64,000 nucleotides of DNA from Flavobacterium sp. GTDB lineage: Bacteria > Bacteroidota > Bacteroidia > Flavobacteriales > Flavobacteriaceae. Below are positions 27,340-37,564 of this stretch, piece after piece (position 1 is the stretch's first letter; the number at the start of each line of letters is the position of its first letter). The notes below the pieces were generated by a model. That model had not been told where the DNA came from and ran no database searches. It saw only the letters and a list, made by a program, of their open reading frames with translations. The position numbers were made by a program, and so were the translations under genes. The DNA lies in assembly GCF_027531905.1 (NCBI RefSeq), contig NZ_JAPZSU010000011.1:1-64000 (forward strand), given 5' to 3'.

Positions 27340-28881
27340 TTACAACGGAATATTGCCGTGTTTTCTGTCTGGTCTGTTGACTGTTTTTCCTTCGAGCATA
27401 CTGAAGGCTTTCAACAACTTTCGACGTGTATCTTCGGGAAGAATAACCTCATCTATAAATCCACGTTGTGCTGCGGTATACGGATTGGCGAATAATTCCG
27501 CATATTCCGCTTCTTTTTCTAATAACTTCGCTTCGTGGTCTTCGGCTTCGCTAATTTCTTTTTTGAAGATAATTTCAGAGGCTCCTTTGGCACCCATAAC
27601 TGCAATTTCTGCCGTAGGCCAAGCAAAATTCATATCGGCACCAATGTGTTTTGAATTCATTACATCATATGCTCCACCATAAGCTTTTCGAGTAATCACC
27701 GTCACTCTTGGCACGGTCGCCTCACTAAAAGCATATAATAATTTGGCACCGTGTACAATGATTCCGTTCCATTCTTGGTCGGTTCCTGGCAAGAAACCGG
27801 GAACATCTTCCAACACCAGCAACGGAATATTGAAACTGTCGCAAAAACGAACAAATCTCGCGGCTTTGATAGAGCTCTTAACATCCAAACAGCCGGCTAA
27901 GAACATTGGATTGTTGGCTACAATTCCGATACTTCTTCCTCCCAAACGGGCAAAACCAACAATAATATTTTCGGCATACTCTTTATGAATTTCATAAAAA
28001 GAATCGGCATCAATAATCCCTCGAATCACTTCGTGCATATCATAGGGTTTGTTGGCACTATCTGGAATAATCGTAGCCAATTCCATTCGTACTTCATCAC
28101 CCAAAATATAAGGTACTTTTGGAGTCGTTTCTTTATTATTTTGTGGCAAATAGCTCAAAAGATTTTTGATACTGTTCAATAAAGCCACTCCGTTGGAAGC
28201 AGTTAAATGTGCCACTCCCGATTTGGAAGCGTGCGTTACGGCTCCACCTAAAGCCTCTGAAGTTACTTCCTCATTGGTTACCGTTTTCACAACATTAGGT
28301 CCTGTAACAAACATATAACTGTTGTTTTCTACCATCATAGTAAAATCGGTCATCGCTGGGGAATACACCGCACCACCCGCACAAGGTCCCATAATCGCAG
28401 AGATCTGAGGTATAACCCCAGAAGATTGTACATTGCGATAAAAAATATCAGCGTAACCTCCCAAAGAACGCACCCCTTCTTGAATTCGGGCACCTCCAGA
28501 ATCGTTTAGTCCAATCATAGGCGCACCCACTTTGAGCGCCATATCCATGACTTTACAAATTTTCTCTGCGTGCGTTTCAGACAAAGAACCCCCAAAAACA
28601 GTGAAATCTTGAGCAAAAACATACACCAATCTGCCATTAATAGTTCCGTAACCCGTGACTACACCATCTCCGTAAATCAAGTCCTTCTCCATCCCAAAAT
28701 CGGTAGTTCTATGGGTAACCAGCATCCCAATTTCTTCAAAAGAACCTTCGTCCAACAAATACATGACACGCTCTCTTGCGGTTAGTTTTTTACCGGCATG
28801 ATGTTTATCAATTCGCGCTTGACCACCGCCCAATTGGGCTAGTGCTATTTTTTCGTTTAATACTTTTATTTTAGATTCCAT
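27340..28881 (-). CDS. Acyl-CoA carboxylase beta subunit (propionyl/acetyl-CoA carboxyltransferase)
   Basis: 513 aa; [50 protein letters not shown]. Confidence 0.95.
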   Translation of the reverse strand: MESKIKVLNEKIALAQLGGGQARIDKHHAGKKLTARERVMYLLDEGSFEEIGMLVTHRTTDFGMEKDLIYGDGVVTGYGTINGRLVYVFAQDFTVFGGSLSETHAEKICKVMDMALKVGAPMIGLNDSGGARIQEGVRSLGGYADIFYRNVQSSGVIPQISAIMGPCAGGAVYSPAMTDFTMMVENNSYMFVTGPNVVKTVTNEEVTSEALGGAVTHASKSGVAHLTASNGVALLNSIKNLLSYLPQNNKETTPKVPYILGDEVRMELATIIPDSANKPYDMHEVIRGIIDADSFYEIHKEYAENIIVGFARLGGRSIGIVANNPMFLAGCLDVKSSIKAARFVRFCDSFNIPLLVLEDVPGFLPGTDQEWNGIIVHGAKLLYAFSEATVPRVTVITRKAYGGAYDVMNSKHIGADMNFAWPTAEIAVMGAKGASEIIFKKEISEAEDHEAKLLEKEAEYAELFANPYTAAQRGFIDEVILPEDTRRKLLKAFSMLEGKTVNRPDRKHGNIPL

Positions 28882-28896
28882 ACTTTTTTTGTTATT

Positions 28897-29092
28897 TACC
28901 CATTGATGAAATTACTTTTTACCACATAGAATCATAGAATTTGTTGTTTTTAGAGAAATCAATAGACGTTTTACTATTCACATAGCTCATCTATTGTGAA
29001 AAATAGTCCTATTTCTTTTTTCCTATGTTGATTTAGTTTATCTATGAATCTCCTATGTGGTTAAATTCGTATTTTATTTGAATTTTACCCAA
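28897..29092. repeat. Dispersed ACCACATAG element, copy 3, between carboxylase genes
   Basis: ACCACATAGAATCATAG...AGACGTTTTACTATTCACATAG (28964-28985)...CTATGTGGTTAAATT. Confidence 0.85.
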
Positions 29093-29123
29093 CTGTTTGT
29101 TATTAAATGTACCAAGCACCTAT

Positions 29124-30563
29124 TTAATTAGGCAATCGAAGCACTTTTTGATCCTGTAAATACTGTTTCAACGCCAATTTTGCTGCAATCGCAGCTTCTT
29201 TTTGGGTTTGTTCCTTTAAAATCTCAGGACTGTAATACTTCTTTACAAAATTGGTGTCAAAATCTCCCGAACGAAACGCCTCATGTTGCATGACAAAAGC
29301 ACCAAAAGGCAGTGTGGTTTGCACACCCACCACTTTATAATCCGCAATAGCTTGCTCCATACGCTGAATAGCTTCTTCACGAGTGGCTCCGTAAGTGATT
29401 AATTTGGCCAACATCGGGTCATAATAAATAGGCACATCCATTCCTTGAGCATATCCGTTATCCACTCGGACACCTTCGCCTTCGGGTAATTGATACACTT
29501 CTAGATTACCTACACTCGGTAAAAACCCATTCAAAGTATCTTCGGCATACACACGTAATTCTACAGCGTGACCGTGAATTTTCAAATCTTCTTGTTGCAA
29601 TGTAAGCGCTTCGCCTTTCGCCACACGAATTTGCATTTCGACCAAATCGACTCCAGCAATAATTTCAGTCACAGGATGCTCTACTTGCAAACGCGTATTC
29701 ATTTCTAAGAAATAAAAGTTCAGCTGTTCATCCACCAAAAACTCAACCGTTCCTGCACCTAAATAATCACAAGATTTGGCTACCAATACGGCAGCTTCTC
29801 CCATTTTTTTTCGAATTTCAGGCGTGATAACCGCAGAGGGTGCTTCCTCTACTACTTTTTGATGACGACGCTGAATACTACATTCTCTTTCAAACAAGTA
29901 CAACACATTGCCGTGACTATCCGCCATCACTTGAATTTCGATATGTCTTGACGACGCCACATATTTTTCAATAAAAACCGCTCCATCTCCAAAAGCAGCC
30001 ACTGCCTCGCTAATAGCACGGTTCATTTGCGCTTCAAAATCGGCTTCATTATCCACCACACGCATCCCTTTTCCGCCACCTCCAGCAGAAGCCTTGATAA
30101 GAATTGGAAAACCAATTGCTTTTGCAGTACGCTTAGCCTCTTCTATATCGGTAATAGCGTGGTCCACTCCAGGAACCATTGGAATGTCGTATTCTAAAAC
30201 GGCTTCTTTGGCGGCCAATTTACTACCCATTATATGAATGGCTTTGGATTTTGGACCAATGAAGATGATGTTGTTTTTTTCGGCTTCTTCGGCAAATTCA
30301 GCATTTTCACTCAAGAAACCATAGCCTGGATGAATGGCATCAGCTTGTACCGCTTTGGCCACTTCAATAATTTTATTTCCTAACAAATAGGACTGGTTAG
30401 ATGGCGCTTCACCTATACAAACTGCTTCATCTGCAAAGGCTACGTGAGGTGCATTTCGGTCTACAGTAGAATACACCGCTACTGTTTTGATTCCCATTTT
30501 TCGAGCAGTTTTCATCACGCGAATCGCGATTTCTCCTCTATTGGCAACTAGTATTTTTTTCAT
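29124..30563 (-). CDS. accC: Biotin carboxylase subunit
   Basis: MKKILVANRGEIAIRVMKTARKMGI...GGGGKGMRVV...EMNTRLQVEHPVTE. Confidence 0.96.
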   Translation of the reverse strand: MKKILVANRGEIAIRVMKTARKMGIKTVAVYSTVDRNAPHVAFADEAVCIGEAPSNQSYLLGNKIIEVAKAVQADAIHPGYGFLSENAEFAEEAEKNNIIFIGPKSKAIHIMGSKLAAKEAVLEYDIPMVPGVDHAITDIEEAKRTAKAIGFPILIKASAGGGGKGMRVVDNEADFEAQMNRAISEAVAAFGDGAVFIEKYVASSRHIEIQVMADSHGNVLYLFERECSIQRRHQKVVEEAPSAVITPEIRKKMGEAAVLVAKSCDYLGAGTVEFLVDEQLNFYFLEMNTRLQVEHPVTEIIAGVDLVEMQIRVAKGEALTLQQEDLKIHGHAVELRVYAEDTLNGFLPSVGNLEVYQLPEGEGVRVDNGYAQGMDVPIYYDPMLAKLITYGATREEAIQRMEQAIADYKVVGVQTTLPFGAFVMQHEAFRSGDFDTNFVKKYYSPEILKEQTQKEAAIAAKLALKQYLQDQKVLRLPN

Positions 30564-30690
30564 ATAATTATTTTTTTGAGAAAGATTTTAGAAGAAAGAA
30601 AATAGAAGAAAGAGGATGCAAAATAATAAAAACTGTTATTTAGGTTCTTCTTTCTATAATCTTGACGCTATTTTCTATGCTCTATATTCT

Positions 30691-31176
30691 CTATTCAAAT
30701 TCTACCAACAATTGTCCTTTATCTACAGCATCGCCAACAGCTACTGCAATCGATTTGATTACTCCATTTCGTGGCGATTGAAAACTGTTTTCCATTTTCA
30801 TCGCTCCCAAAATGAGTAAATTATCGTTTTCTTGAACGGTTTGACCCACACTCACATTGATTTCTAAAATTAAACCTGGCATAGGCGCTTTGATAGCATT
30901 TACCTTCTGTACTGTGCCGGTATCAAATCCCATTTCTTTAATTAAAAGGCCCAAAGCGTCAGCAATGGCGACAGTATACACTGAATTGTTCACTTCAATA
31001 GTGTATTCCTTCTTATGAAAATCAGCAACTATAATCTGAGCTTGATACCGCTTGTTTTCACTTAAAATATGAAATTGATTGTCAGTTGTCGCAACCACAT
31101 CTAGCGCATTGGCTGAGGCTGCATCGCATTCGAAATGAAAAGTATCATTTACTTTTAGTTGATAACTACTACTCAT
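30691..31176 (-). CDS. accB: Biotin carboxyl carrier protein
   Basis: IKAPMPGLILEINVSVGQTVQENDNLLILGAMKMENS. Confidence 0.88.
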   Translation of the reverse strand: MSSSYQLKVNDTFHFECDAASANALDVVATTDNQFHILSENKRYQAQIIVADFHKKEYTIEVNNSVYTVAIADALGLLIKEMGFDTGTVQKVNAIKAPMPGLILEINVSVGQTVQENDNLLILGAMKMENSFQSPRNGVIKSIAVAVGDAVDKGQLLVEFE

Positions 31177-31337
31177 GTTTACGTTTTTAGTACTGGTAAA
31201 TGTAATTAAAGAAAACGTTTTCGTAACACAGTTAAAGTAAGTTTTATACAAAAAATTCTAAGTAGCAAACTGTTTTAAAAGAAATAATAAAAATTGGTTT
31301 TTCTAACGATAGATTTCGAAAGAAAAATGTAAATAAA

Positions 31338-33551
31338 TTACAAAATTAATAATCCAAAGGAGCGCAACGTTTGCATCGGTTTTGAGTACCAAAACAGCTC
31401 AAAATCGGATAAATGGTCTTCAAAATCAGTTTTAATTTCTTGAAAAGAATACACTTTGGATTGTGAAACCGCAATTTTGTCTAAAATAGCAACCAACCAT
31501 TCGCCTTCGGCTTTATTGGTTTGAACAGCAAAACTTTCTTTTTTATCGTGAAAGGTCAATTTAGCGAGTTCCCAAGAATTGCCTTTTTTGGATTTAGTAA
31601 AATATTCAACCGAAGGTTTTCCTCCCAACCAAACTACTTTGGCTGTAGGTTTTGTGGTGAAACTTTCTTCTTCTTGAAGTGCATTAAAAATAAAATCAGG
31701 GTGAATTTTGGTTTTTGGAATCTTAAAGTCAAACCATTCTTGCAGCTCAAAGTCGAAACAAATACCGTGCATAAAATTGAACAACGATTTCTTCAGTCCG
31801 AAACTAAATTTTTCGTGGTCAATACCTGTTTTGTCGGTATAATTAATGTCATTGATGGCAAAAATATCCTCCCCCGACCCCTCCAAAGGAGGGGAGATTG
31901 GAACAACACCAAATTTTTCTGGATACAATCCCACGGGGCTGTGGGCCGTCATGGCAAACTGATGCCAAAATCCGGATTGCAACACTCCCGCTTCAAACAA
32001 TTGACGCACCATTTCGAGACTGTCTATCGTTTCTTGAACCGTTTGGGTTGGGTACCCGTACATCAAATACGCATGCACCATAATACCTGATTCCGTAAAA
32101 TTGCGAGTCACTTTGGCCACTTGCTCAACCGTTACTCCTTTATCAATTAATTGCAACAATCGGTCAGAAGCTACTTCCAAACCACCTGAAACTGCTATAC
32201 AACCTGAAGCTTTGAGTAATCGACATAAATCGGCCGAAAAACTTTTCTCAAAACGGATATTCGTCCACCAAGTAACCGATAATTTTCGGCGTAAAATTTC
32301 GAGTGCTAAAGCTCGCATTAAAGCTGGTGGTGCTGCTTCGTCAACAAAATGAAAGCCATTCTGACCTGTTTGTGTCATCATTTCTTCCATTCGATCACAC
32401 AACAAATTGGCAGCTATAGGTTCGTAGATTTTGATGTAATCCAAAGAAATGTCACAAAAAGTACATTTACCCCAATAACAGCCATGCGCCATCGTTAACT
32501 TGTTCCAACGCCCATCGCTCCACATCCGATGCATCGGATTCACGACTTCGATCACCGAAATGTATTGATCCAACAGCAAATCCGTATAATCTGGAGTGCC
32601 GACTTGCGATTGCTTATAATCGGGTCTAGTAGAATTATTTTTATAAACGACTTTACCGCCTTCTAGAATAAAAGTTCTTTTATAGGTTCTATTCTCCCCT
32701 CCTTCGGAGGGGTCGGGGGAGGATAAGAGTTCTATTGGTAATTCCCCGTCATCCAAAGTAATGAAATCGAAAAACTCAAACACTCGAGCGTCCGAAAGCG
32801 AACGCAATTCGGTATTGGGAAAACCACCTCCCATGGCAATTTTGATATTCGGATAGTGCTTTTTCACCCATTGTGCCGAACGAAAAGCGCTGTACAAATT
32901 CCCAGGAAAAGGCACAGAAATCAGCATTAATTCAGGTTGAATTCTGGTTATTTTTTCTTCCAAAATAGATAGTAAAATACCATCAATATAGCTAAGTTCC
33001 TTTTGCAAAGCCTCGTACAGCTCGTCGAATGAATTGGCGCTTCGGCCCAAACGCTCGGCATAGCGACTAAAACCAAAGTTTTCATCGACACATTCGACTA
33101 TAAAATCCGAAATATCTTCAAGGTACAAAGTTGCCAAATGTTTGGCTTTATCCTGTGTTCCCATAGTACCAAAAGCCCAATCCAACTCCTCCAATTGCGC
33201 AAAACGAGAGGCTTCGGGTAAATAGTCTTCTTGACAAATTTGCAAAGCCAAGGTTGGATTTTTGCCTTGCAAAAAAGCAATCACTGAATCTATGGTTTTG
33301 AGATATTCGTCTTGTAAGGCAATTATACGTTGACTATTTATGGTTTTTGGTTTATGGTTTGTTGTTGCTTGACCAAAAACTCCTTGTAATCCTTCTCTCG
33401 AAAACAATTTCAAAATCACCTCAATACCCAAATCCGCTTGCTCCGAGGGCACTTCAAGGGTATTCAAAAATCCTTTGATATACGCCGTCGCTGGATACGG
33501 GGTATTCAGTTGCGTAAACGGTGGCGTGATGAGGAAGAGTTTTGGTTTCAA
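31338..33551 (-). CDS. B12-binding-domain radical SAM protein
   Basis: CYWGKCTFCDISLDY radical SAM cluster motif; AMGGGFPNTEL; carries repeat-derived in-frame insertions. Confidence 0.92.
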   Translation of the reverse strand: MKPKLFLITPPFTQLNTPYPATAYIKGFLNTLEVPSEQADLGIEVILKLFSREGLQGVFGQATTNHKPKTINSQRIIALQDEYLKTIDSVIAFLQGKNPTLALQICQEDYLPEASRFAQLEELDWAFGTMGTQDKAKHLATLYLEDISDFIVECVDENFGFSRYAERLGRSANSFDELYEALQKELSYIDGILLSILEEKITRIQPELMLISVPFPGNLYSAFRSAQWVKKHYPNIKIAMGGGFPNTELRSLSDARVFEFFDFITLDDGELPIELLSSPDPSEGGENRTYKRTFILEGGKVVYKNNSTRPDYKQSQVGTPDYTDLLLDQYISVIEVVNPMHRMWSDGRWNKLTMAHGCYWGKCTFCDISLDYIKIYEPIAANLLCDRMEEMMTQTGQNGFHFVDEAAPPALMRALALEILRRKLSVTWWTNIRFEKSFSADLCRLLKASGCIAVSGGLEVASDRLLQLIDKGVTVEQVAKVTRNFTESGIMVHAYLMYGYPTQTVQETIDSLEMVRQLFEAGVLQSGFWHQFAMTAHSPVGLYPEKFGVVPISPPLEGSGEDIFAINDINYTDKTGIDHEKFSFGLKKSLFNFMHGICFDFELQEWFDFKIPKTKIHPDFIFNALQEEESFTTKPTAKVVWLGGKPSVEYFTKSKKGNSWELAKLTFHDKKESFAVQTNKAEGEWLVAILDKIAVSQSKVYSFQEIKTDFEDHLSDFELFWYSKPMQTLRSFGLLIL
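31868..31897. repeat. GC-rich palindromic repeat inside radical SAM CDS, copy 1
   Basis: CCTCCCCCGA-CCCCTCC-AAA-GGAGGGG; reverse complement equals copy 2 apart from the loop. Confidence 0.92.
32694..32722. repeat. GC-rich palindromic repeat inside radical SAM CDS, copy 2 (inverted relative to copy 1)
   Basis: CCCCTCC-TTC-GGAGGGG-TCGGGGGAGG. Confidence 0.92.
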
Positions 33552-33666
33552 AAGAAAAAATTTTGATACAAAAATAAGGGATATTTAATAACTTTAGAAT
33601 TCTAATAAAAGTAATAAACACAAAAAGCCCAATAAATTGGACTTCTTACTTACACTGTAAATCCTA

Positions 33667-35043
33667 TTACTTCACTTGAATCAAAATCCATTTGGAAATT
33701 TCTTCTAATGCAATTGGAGAGAATGTTTGTTCAATGGTTTCATATTCGTTCATTAAACCTGTTTTGCATTCTTGAAACAAATGGTTCAAATTTGGTACTA
33801 CTTTAGTTGTTACATTTTTATTCCCGCCTTTAGCCAATGCTTTCTTAATAGCATCAATATTTACATCGGAGGGAACTTGATAATCTTTATCACCGTTGAG
33901 TACTAGAACTGGGCATTCTACTTTTTGTAAGACAGTTTCAGGATCAAATTTTAGAAAAGAAACAAACCAAGGACTTGTGATTTGTGATGTTATTTCACTT
34001 ATTTGTCCCTCATTCAATTTGTCTCCAAATTGAACTTTGAAATAACTATTTATTTTAGATTTAAGACTAGAATCATTTTCTGTAGAAATCAAAACCATTT
34101 CATAAGCTCCCTTGAAAATTTCTTGAGCCTTTTGAATTTCTTTTTCAGGAACTCCCATTTGGCGTTCTATCTTTTCTTTTTGCAAAAGCAATAATTTATC
34201 ACCGCGAATTCCAGTTCCTGCCAACAATACAATGAAGTTAATATCCTTTGAATTCGCCGCAACAATTGGCGCAATCAAACCACCTTCGCTGTGGCCGATT
34301 AATCCGATCTTGCTTTTAAGGATTTCTTTTCTGGTTTTCAAATAATCGACTCCTGCCTTAACATCTTTAGCAAAATTCATAGTGGTTGCCGATTTAAAAT
34401 CACCAGTTGATTTGGCAACTCCCCTATCATCAAATCGCAATACTGCAATTCCTTTTTTGGTTAGATAATCAGCTAAAACTAGAAAGGGTTTATGTCCCAA
34501 CAACTCTTCATCTCTGTTTTGAGGACCACTTCCTGTAATCAAAATTACAGCGGGAAAGTGACCTTCTTTTTGAGGCAAACTTAAGGTCCCAGCCAAAATA
34601 TTTTTATCAATTTTATTTTCAAACACTACTTCCTCTGTATAATACGGATAAGGTTTTTGTGGTTCTTGAGGTCTTATTAGTGCTTTTTTTTCAATGCTAT
34701 CTCTTGACATATTCAAAGCTAAAGATTGACCTGCTTGCGAAAAATTACCCACAATTATATGCTCCTTATTTAATTTTCCTTCATAACTAATAGCAGCTGC
34801 TGGTATTTGCAACTTCAAAACAGCATTTTCAAAACTGGTTGTCGTTACTGGAATCCCTTTTGCACCTTGATCGGGACTGTCCATTGTGGAACTATAACCG
34901 TTTTCGGTTTTAGCGATATTAAAAACCACTCTTAACTGTCCTCTGGGAATTTTTAAAACTCCATTCCATTGACCAGAAATTTCTTGTCCGAACATTGTAA
35001 AAGAAGCTAGAATTACTATAATAAAAAATACGGTTTTCTTCAT
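33667..35043 (-). CDS. Alpha/beta hydrolase (secreted)
   Basis: GSGPQNRDEELLGHKPFLVLADYLTKKGIAVLRFDDRGVAKSTGDF; IGHSEGG. Confidence 0.93.
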   Translation of the reverse strand: MKKTVFFIIVILASFTMFGQEISGQWNGVLKIPRGQLRVVFNIAKTENGYSSTMDSPDQGAKGIPVTTTSFENAVLKLQIPAAAISYEGKLNKEHIIVGNFSQAGQSLALNMSRDSIEKKALIRPQEPQKPYPYYTEEVVFENKIDKNILAGTLSLPQKEGHFPAVILITGSGPQNRDEELLGHKPFLVLADYLTKKGIAVLRFDDRGVAKSTGDFKSATTMNFAKDVKAGVDYLKTRKEILKSKIGLIGHSEGGLIAPIVAANSKDINFIVLLAGTGIRGDKLLLLQKEKIERQMGVPEKEIQKAQEIFKGAYEMVLISTENDSSLKSKINSYFKVQFGDKLNEGQISEITSQITSPWFVSFLKFDPETVLQKVECPVLVLNGDKDYQVPSDVNIDAIKKALAKGGNKNVTTKVVPNLNHLFQECKTGLMNEYETIEQTFSPIALEEISKWILIQVK

Positions 35044-35149
35044 TTTAGTTGACTTTATTTTAAAATTAATATTAAATAGTTAAAAAATGGAACTCAATTA
35101 TTTTTGCATTTTCTTCTTTTGAATAATGTTATAAAGGCAACATTTTCCT

Positions 35150-35216
35150 CTTTAGCCTCGATTGAAATGGAAAGCGGGACGATGCTTGCAAAAAAACCTA
35201 ACCTTTCTGCTCCAAA
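35150..35216 (+). repeat. GCGGCATCC-family repeat, internally deleted copy C
   Basis: TTTAGCCTCGATTGAAATGGAAAGCGGGACGATGCTTGC...CTGCTCCAAA resembles the ends of copy A. Confidence 0.5.
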
Positions 35217-35256
35217 CAATTAATTGAACTTAAGCAAGAAATACTTACTCTTTTTA

Positions 35257-35898
35257 CTATATTTCCTTAAACTTAATATAGGAATATACTATTGGGACAA
35301 CGGTAATAATTCCTGTAACTGTTAAGATAAGATACACTATAAAATCTTCTGGAATAAAAAAACAAAAAATAGTAATCATTGCTCCACCTATTACCCATAA
35401 TTTTCCTGCCATTTGATGGGTTAGCTTCCAAACTTCTTCGCTCTCTAACGTCCAAGGAGTTCTAATCCCCACAAAATAGTTCTGTTTAATGACTTTAAAA
35501 TAATTTCCTAAAGCCATAAACAGAAAACCAATTAAAGAAACAATAATGACAGGACTAGACATAGATTGATTTTTTGCACTGAACAAAATAAATAAAGCTA
35601 GCACTGAAGTGAAGAAAACTAAAATTAATCTAAGGCTTTTGTATTTATTACCCATCATACCAATCTTATTTTTAGGGTCAATTTTAGGGGCCAACAACAT
35701 AATTCCATAAGTTAAAACGGGCAACATAAAAAGTAATCCAATCAAGGAAAATTTGTCTCCCCAACCATCAACTTCTCCCTTTAAATTCCAATGAATAGGT
35801 ACTTTTTCTGGCAAGGAATTCCATATATAAGCCAAATAAACAAAGGGGACTAGCACTAAAAGTATCGAAAACCATTCTTTTTGTAACGTATTTTTCAT
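35257..35898 (-). CDS. sdpI: SdpI family membrane protein
   Basis: WNSLPEKVPIHWNLKGEVDGWGDK; VGIRTPWTLESEEVWKLTHQMAGKLWVIGG. Confidence 0.92.
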   Translation of the reverse strand: MKNTLQKEWFSILLVLVPFVYLAYIWNSLPEKVPIHWNLKGEVDGWGDKFSLIGLLFMLPVLTYGIMLLAPKIDPKNKIGMMGNKYKSLRLILVFFTSVLALFILFSAKNQSMSSPVIIVSLIGFLFMALGNYFKVIKQNYFVGIRTPWTLESEEVWKLTHQMAGKLWVIGGAMITIFCFFIPEDFIVYLILTVTGIITVVPIVYSYIKFKEI

Positions 35899-35906
35899 AA
35901 TTGAGT

Positions 35907-36161
35907 TTATTTTTTAAAAGTTAAAATCCATTGTAGAACATCGTCCATTATAGTGGTGTTGATTGAATAAATTACAAACTGACCCAATTTTTGAGAAGTA
36001 ATTAAATCGGCTTGCTTCAATAAATCTAGATGATGCGAGATACTGGGTTTACTGATATTAAAGTGATCCGCAATTTCTCCAGCAGTCCTGTCCTTTTCTT
36101 TCAAAAGATTCAGAATTTCGCGCCTAGTGGCATCATTAAGGGCTTTAAAAATAACGTTCAT
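35907..36161 (-). CDS. ArsR-family autorepressor (SdpR-like)
   Basis: KALNDATRREILNLLKEKDRTAGEIADHFNISKPSISHHLDLLKQADLI; 8 nt upstream of sdpI. Confidence 0.9.
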   Translation of the reverse strand: MNVIFKALNDATRREILNLLKEKDRTAGEIADHFNISKPSISHHLDLLKQADLITSQKLGQFVIYSINTTIMDDVLQWILTFKK

Positions 36162-36240
36162 CAATTTATGATTATATATTTAGACAAATATCTAAATGTT
36201 ATTTTAAAAGTACACCAAAAACTTATATTATTTTTTAAAA

Positions 36241-37524
36241 TTAAAACTGATGACTTTTTCTAGAAATCATAAAAAGAGAACCTAAACTCAACAAAGCAGC
36301 CCCCGTCAAATAATACCCCACATATGAAATATCATAATCCGTAGCCAGCCAAATGGCAATCATAGGAGCAAAAGCAGCACCAAATATTCCTGCTAAATTA
36401 AAGGTCAAGGAAGCTCCTGAATAGCGCACTTGTGTAGGAAACAACTCAGACAAAAAGGTGCCTAAAGGGCCATAGGTAAATCCCATCAACGCCATTCCGA
36501 TACAAACGAAAACAGTTACTAGTACAGCACTTCCTGAACTGAGAAAAAATTGGAAGAAAAAACCAAAAACAGCTATGGCAATAGTAGCCCAAACCAGCAT
36601 TTTGCGACGCCCAATGGTATCTGCAACCACTGCCGAAACAGGAATGAACAGCGCAAAAAAGAGCACAGAGAACAACTGAATCAACAAACCCTCTCTTTTG
36701 GTGAAACCCAAATCAGAGGTCGCCCAACTTAACGTAAATACCGTCATTAAATAAAAAACCAAAAAAGTAGTCACTGCCGCCAATGTTCCAAAAATCAATT
36801 GATTCTTGTATGAGGCGAGTAAGGTTAAAAAAGGGATTTTTACTTCTTCTTCTACTTTTTTAGCCTGTTCAAAAGAAGGTGTTTCAGAAATTTTAGTCCG
36901 AATATAAAAACCAACCACTACCAAAAGTGAACTAGCGATAAAGGGAATTCGCCAACCATAATTCATAAAATCTTCATTGGTCATACTATCCGTTAAAAGC
37001 AAAAAAGTACCTCCCGAAAGTAACAAGCCTATAGGAGCACCTAACTGTGGGAACATACCATACCAAGCTCTTTTATTCGGTGGCGCATTTTCGATGGCTA
37101 GTAAAACAGCTCCTCCCCATTCGCCTCCAAGACCAACGCCTTGTCCAAAACGACAAAGCATCAACAATAAAGGTGCAGCTATACCTATACTAGCATAACT
37201 TGGAAGAAAACCAATAGCAACAGTAGAAACTCCCATCGTTAGTAATGCGGCTACCAAGGTAAATTTACGACCTATCTTATCCCCAAAATGTCCAAAAAAA
37301 GCCGAACCCAAAGGTCTTGATAAAAAAGCAATAGAAAACGTAGCTAGTGACTGCAACGTAGCCATAGTAGCATCTGTGCTCGGGAAAAAAAGTTGGGGAA
37401 ACACCAATACCGCGGCATTGGCATAAATATAAAAATCAAAAAACTCAATGGTCGTTCCTATCAAACTGCCAAAAAGTACATGTTGCAATGAATTTTTTCC
37501 TTTAGTAGGAGTATCTTGAGTCAT
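36241..37524 (-). CDS. MFS transporter, metabolite:H+ symporter type
   Basis: GTTIEFFDFYIYANAAVLVFPQLFFP; GHFGDKIGRKFTL. Confidence 0.92.
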   Translation of the reverse strand: MTQDTPTKGKNSLQHVLFGSLIGTTIEFFDFYIYANAAVLVFPQLFFPSTDATMATLQSLATFSIAFLSRPLGSAFFGHFGDKIGRKFTLVAALLTMGVSTVAIGFLPSYASIGIAAPLLLMLCRFGQGVGLGGEWGGAVLLAIENAPPNKRAWYGMFPQLGAPIGLLLSGGTFLLLTDSMTNEDFMNYGWRIPFIASSLLVVVGFYIRTKISETPSFEQAKKVEEEVKIPFLTLLASYKNQLIFGTLAAVTTFLVFYLMTVFTLSWATSDLGFTKREGLLIQLFSVLFFALFIPVSAVVADTIGRRKMLVWATIAIAVFGFFFQFFLSSGSAVLVTVFVCIGMALMGFTYGPLGTFLSELFPTQVRYSGASLTFNLAGIFGAAFAPMIAIWLATDYDISYVGYYLTGAALLSLGSLFMISRKSHQF

Positions 37525-37564
37525 TAGTTGTGGTTTTAGTTAGTAGTTAAGAATTAAAATAAGC

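Noticed and set aside
27256-27495. 79-aa ORF after the PCMD gene
   Set aside because: Runs through a strong bidirectional terminator and the 3' end of the carboxylase gene.
31521-32352. Antisense ORFs over the radical SAM gene (189, 61 and 83 aa)
   Set aside because: Shadow ORFs; no signal peptide, family motif or promoter.
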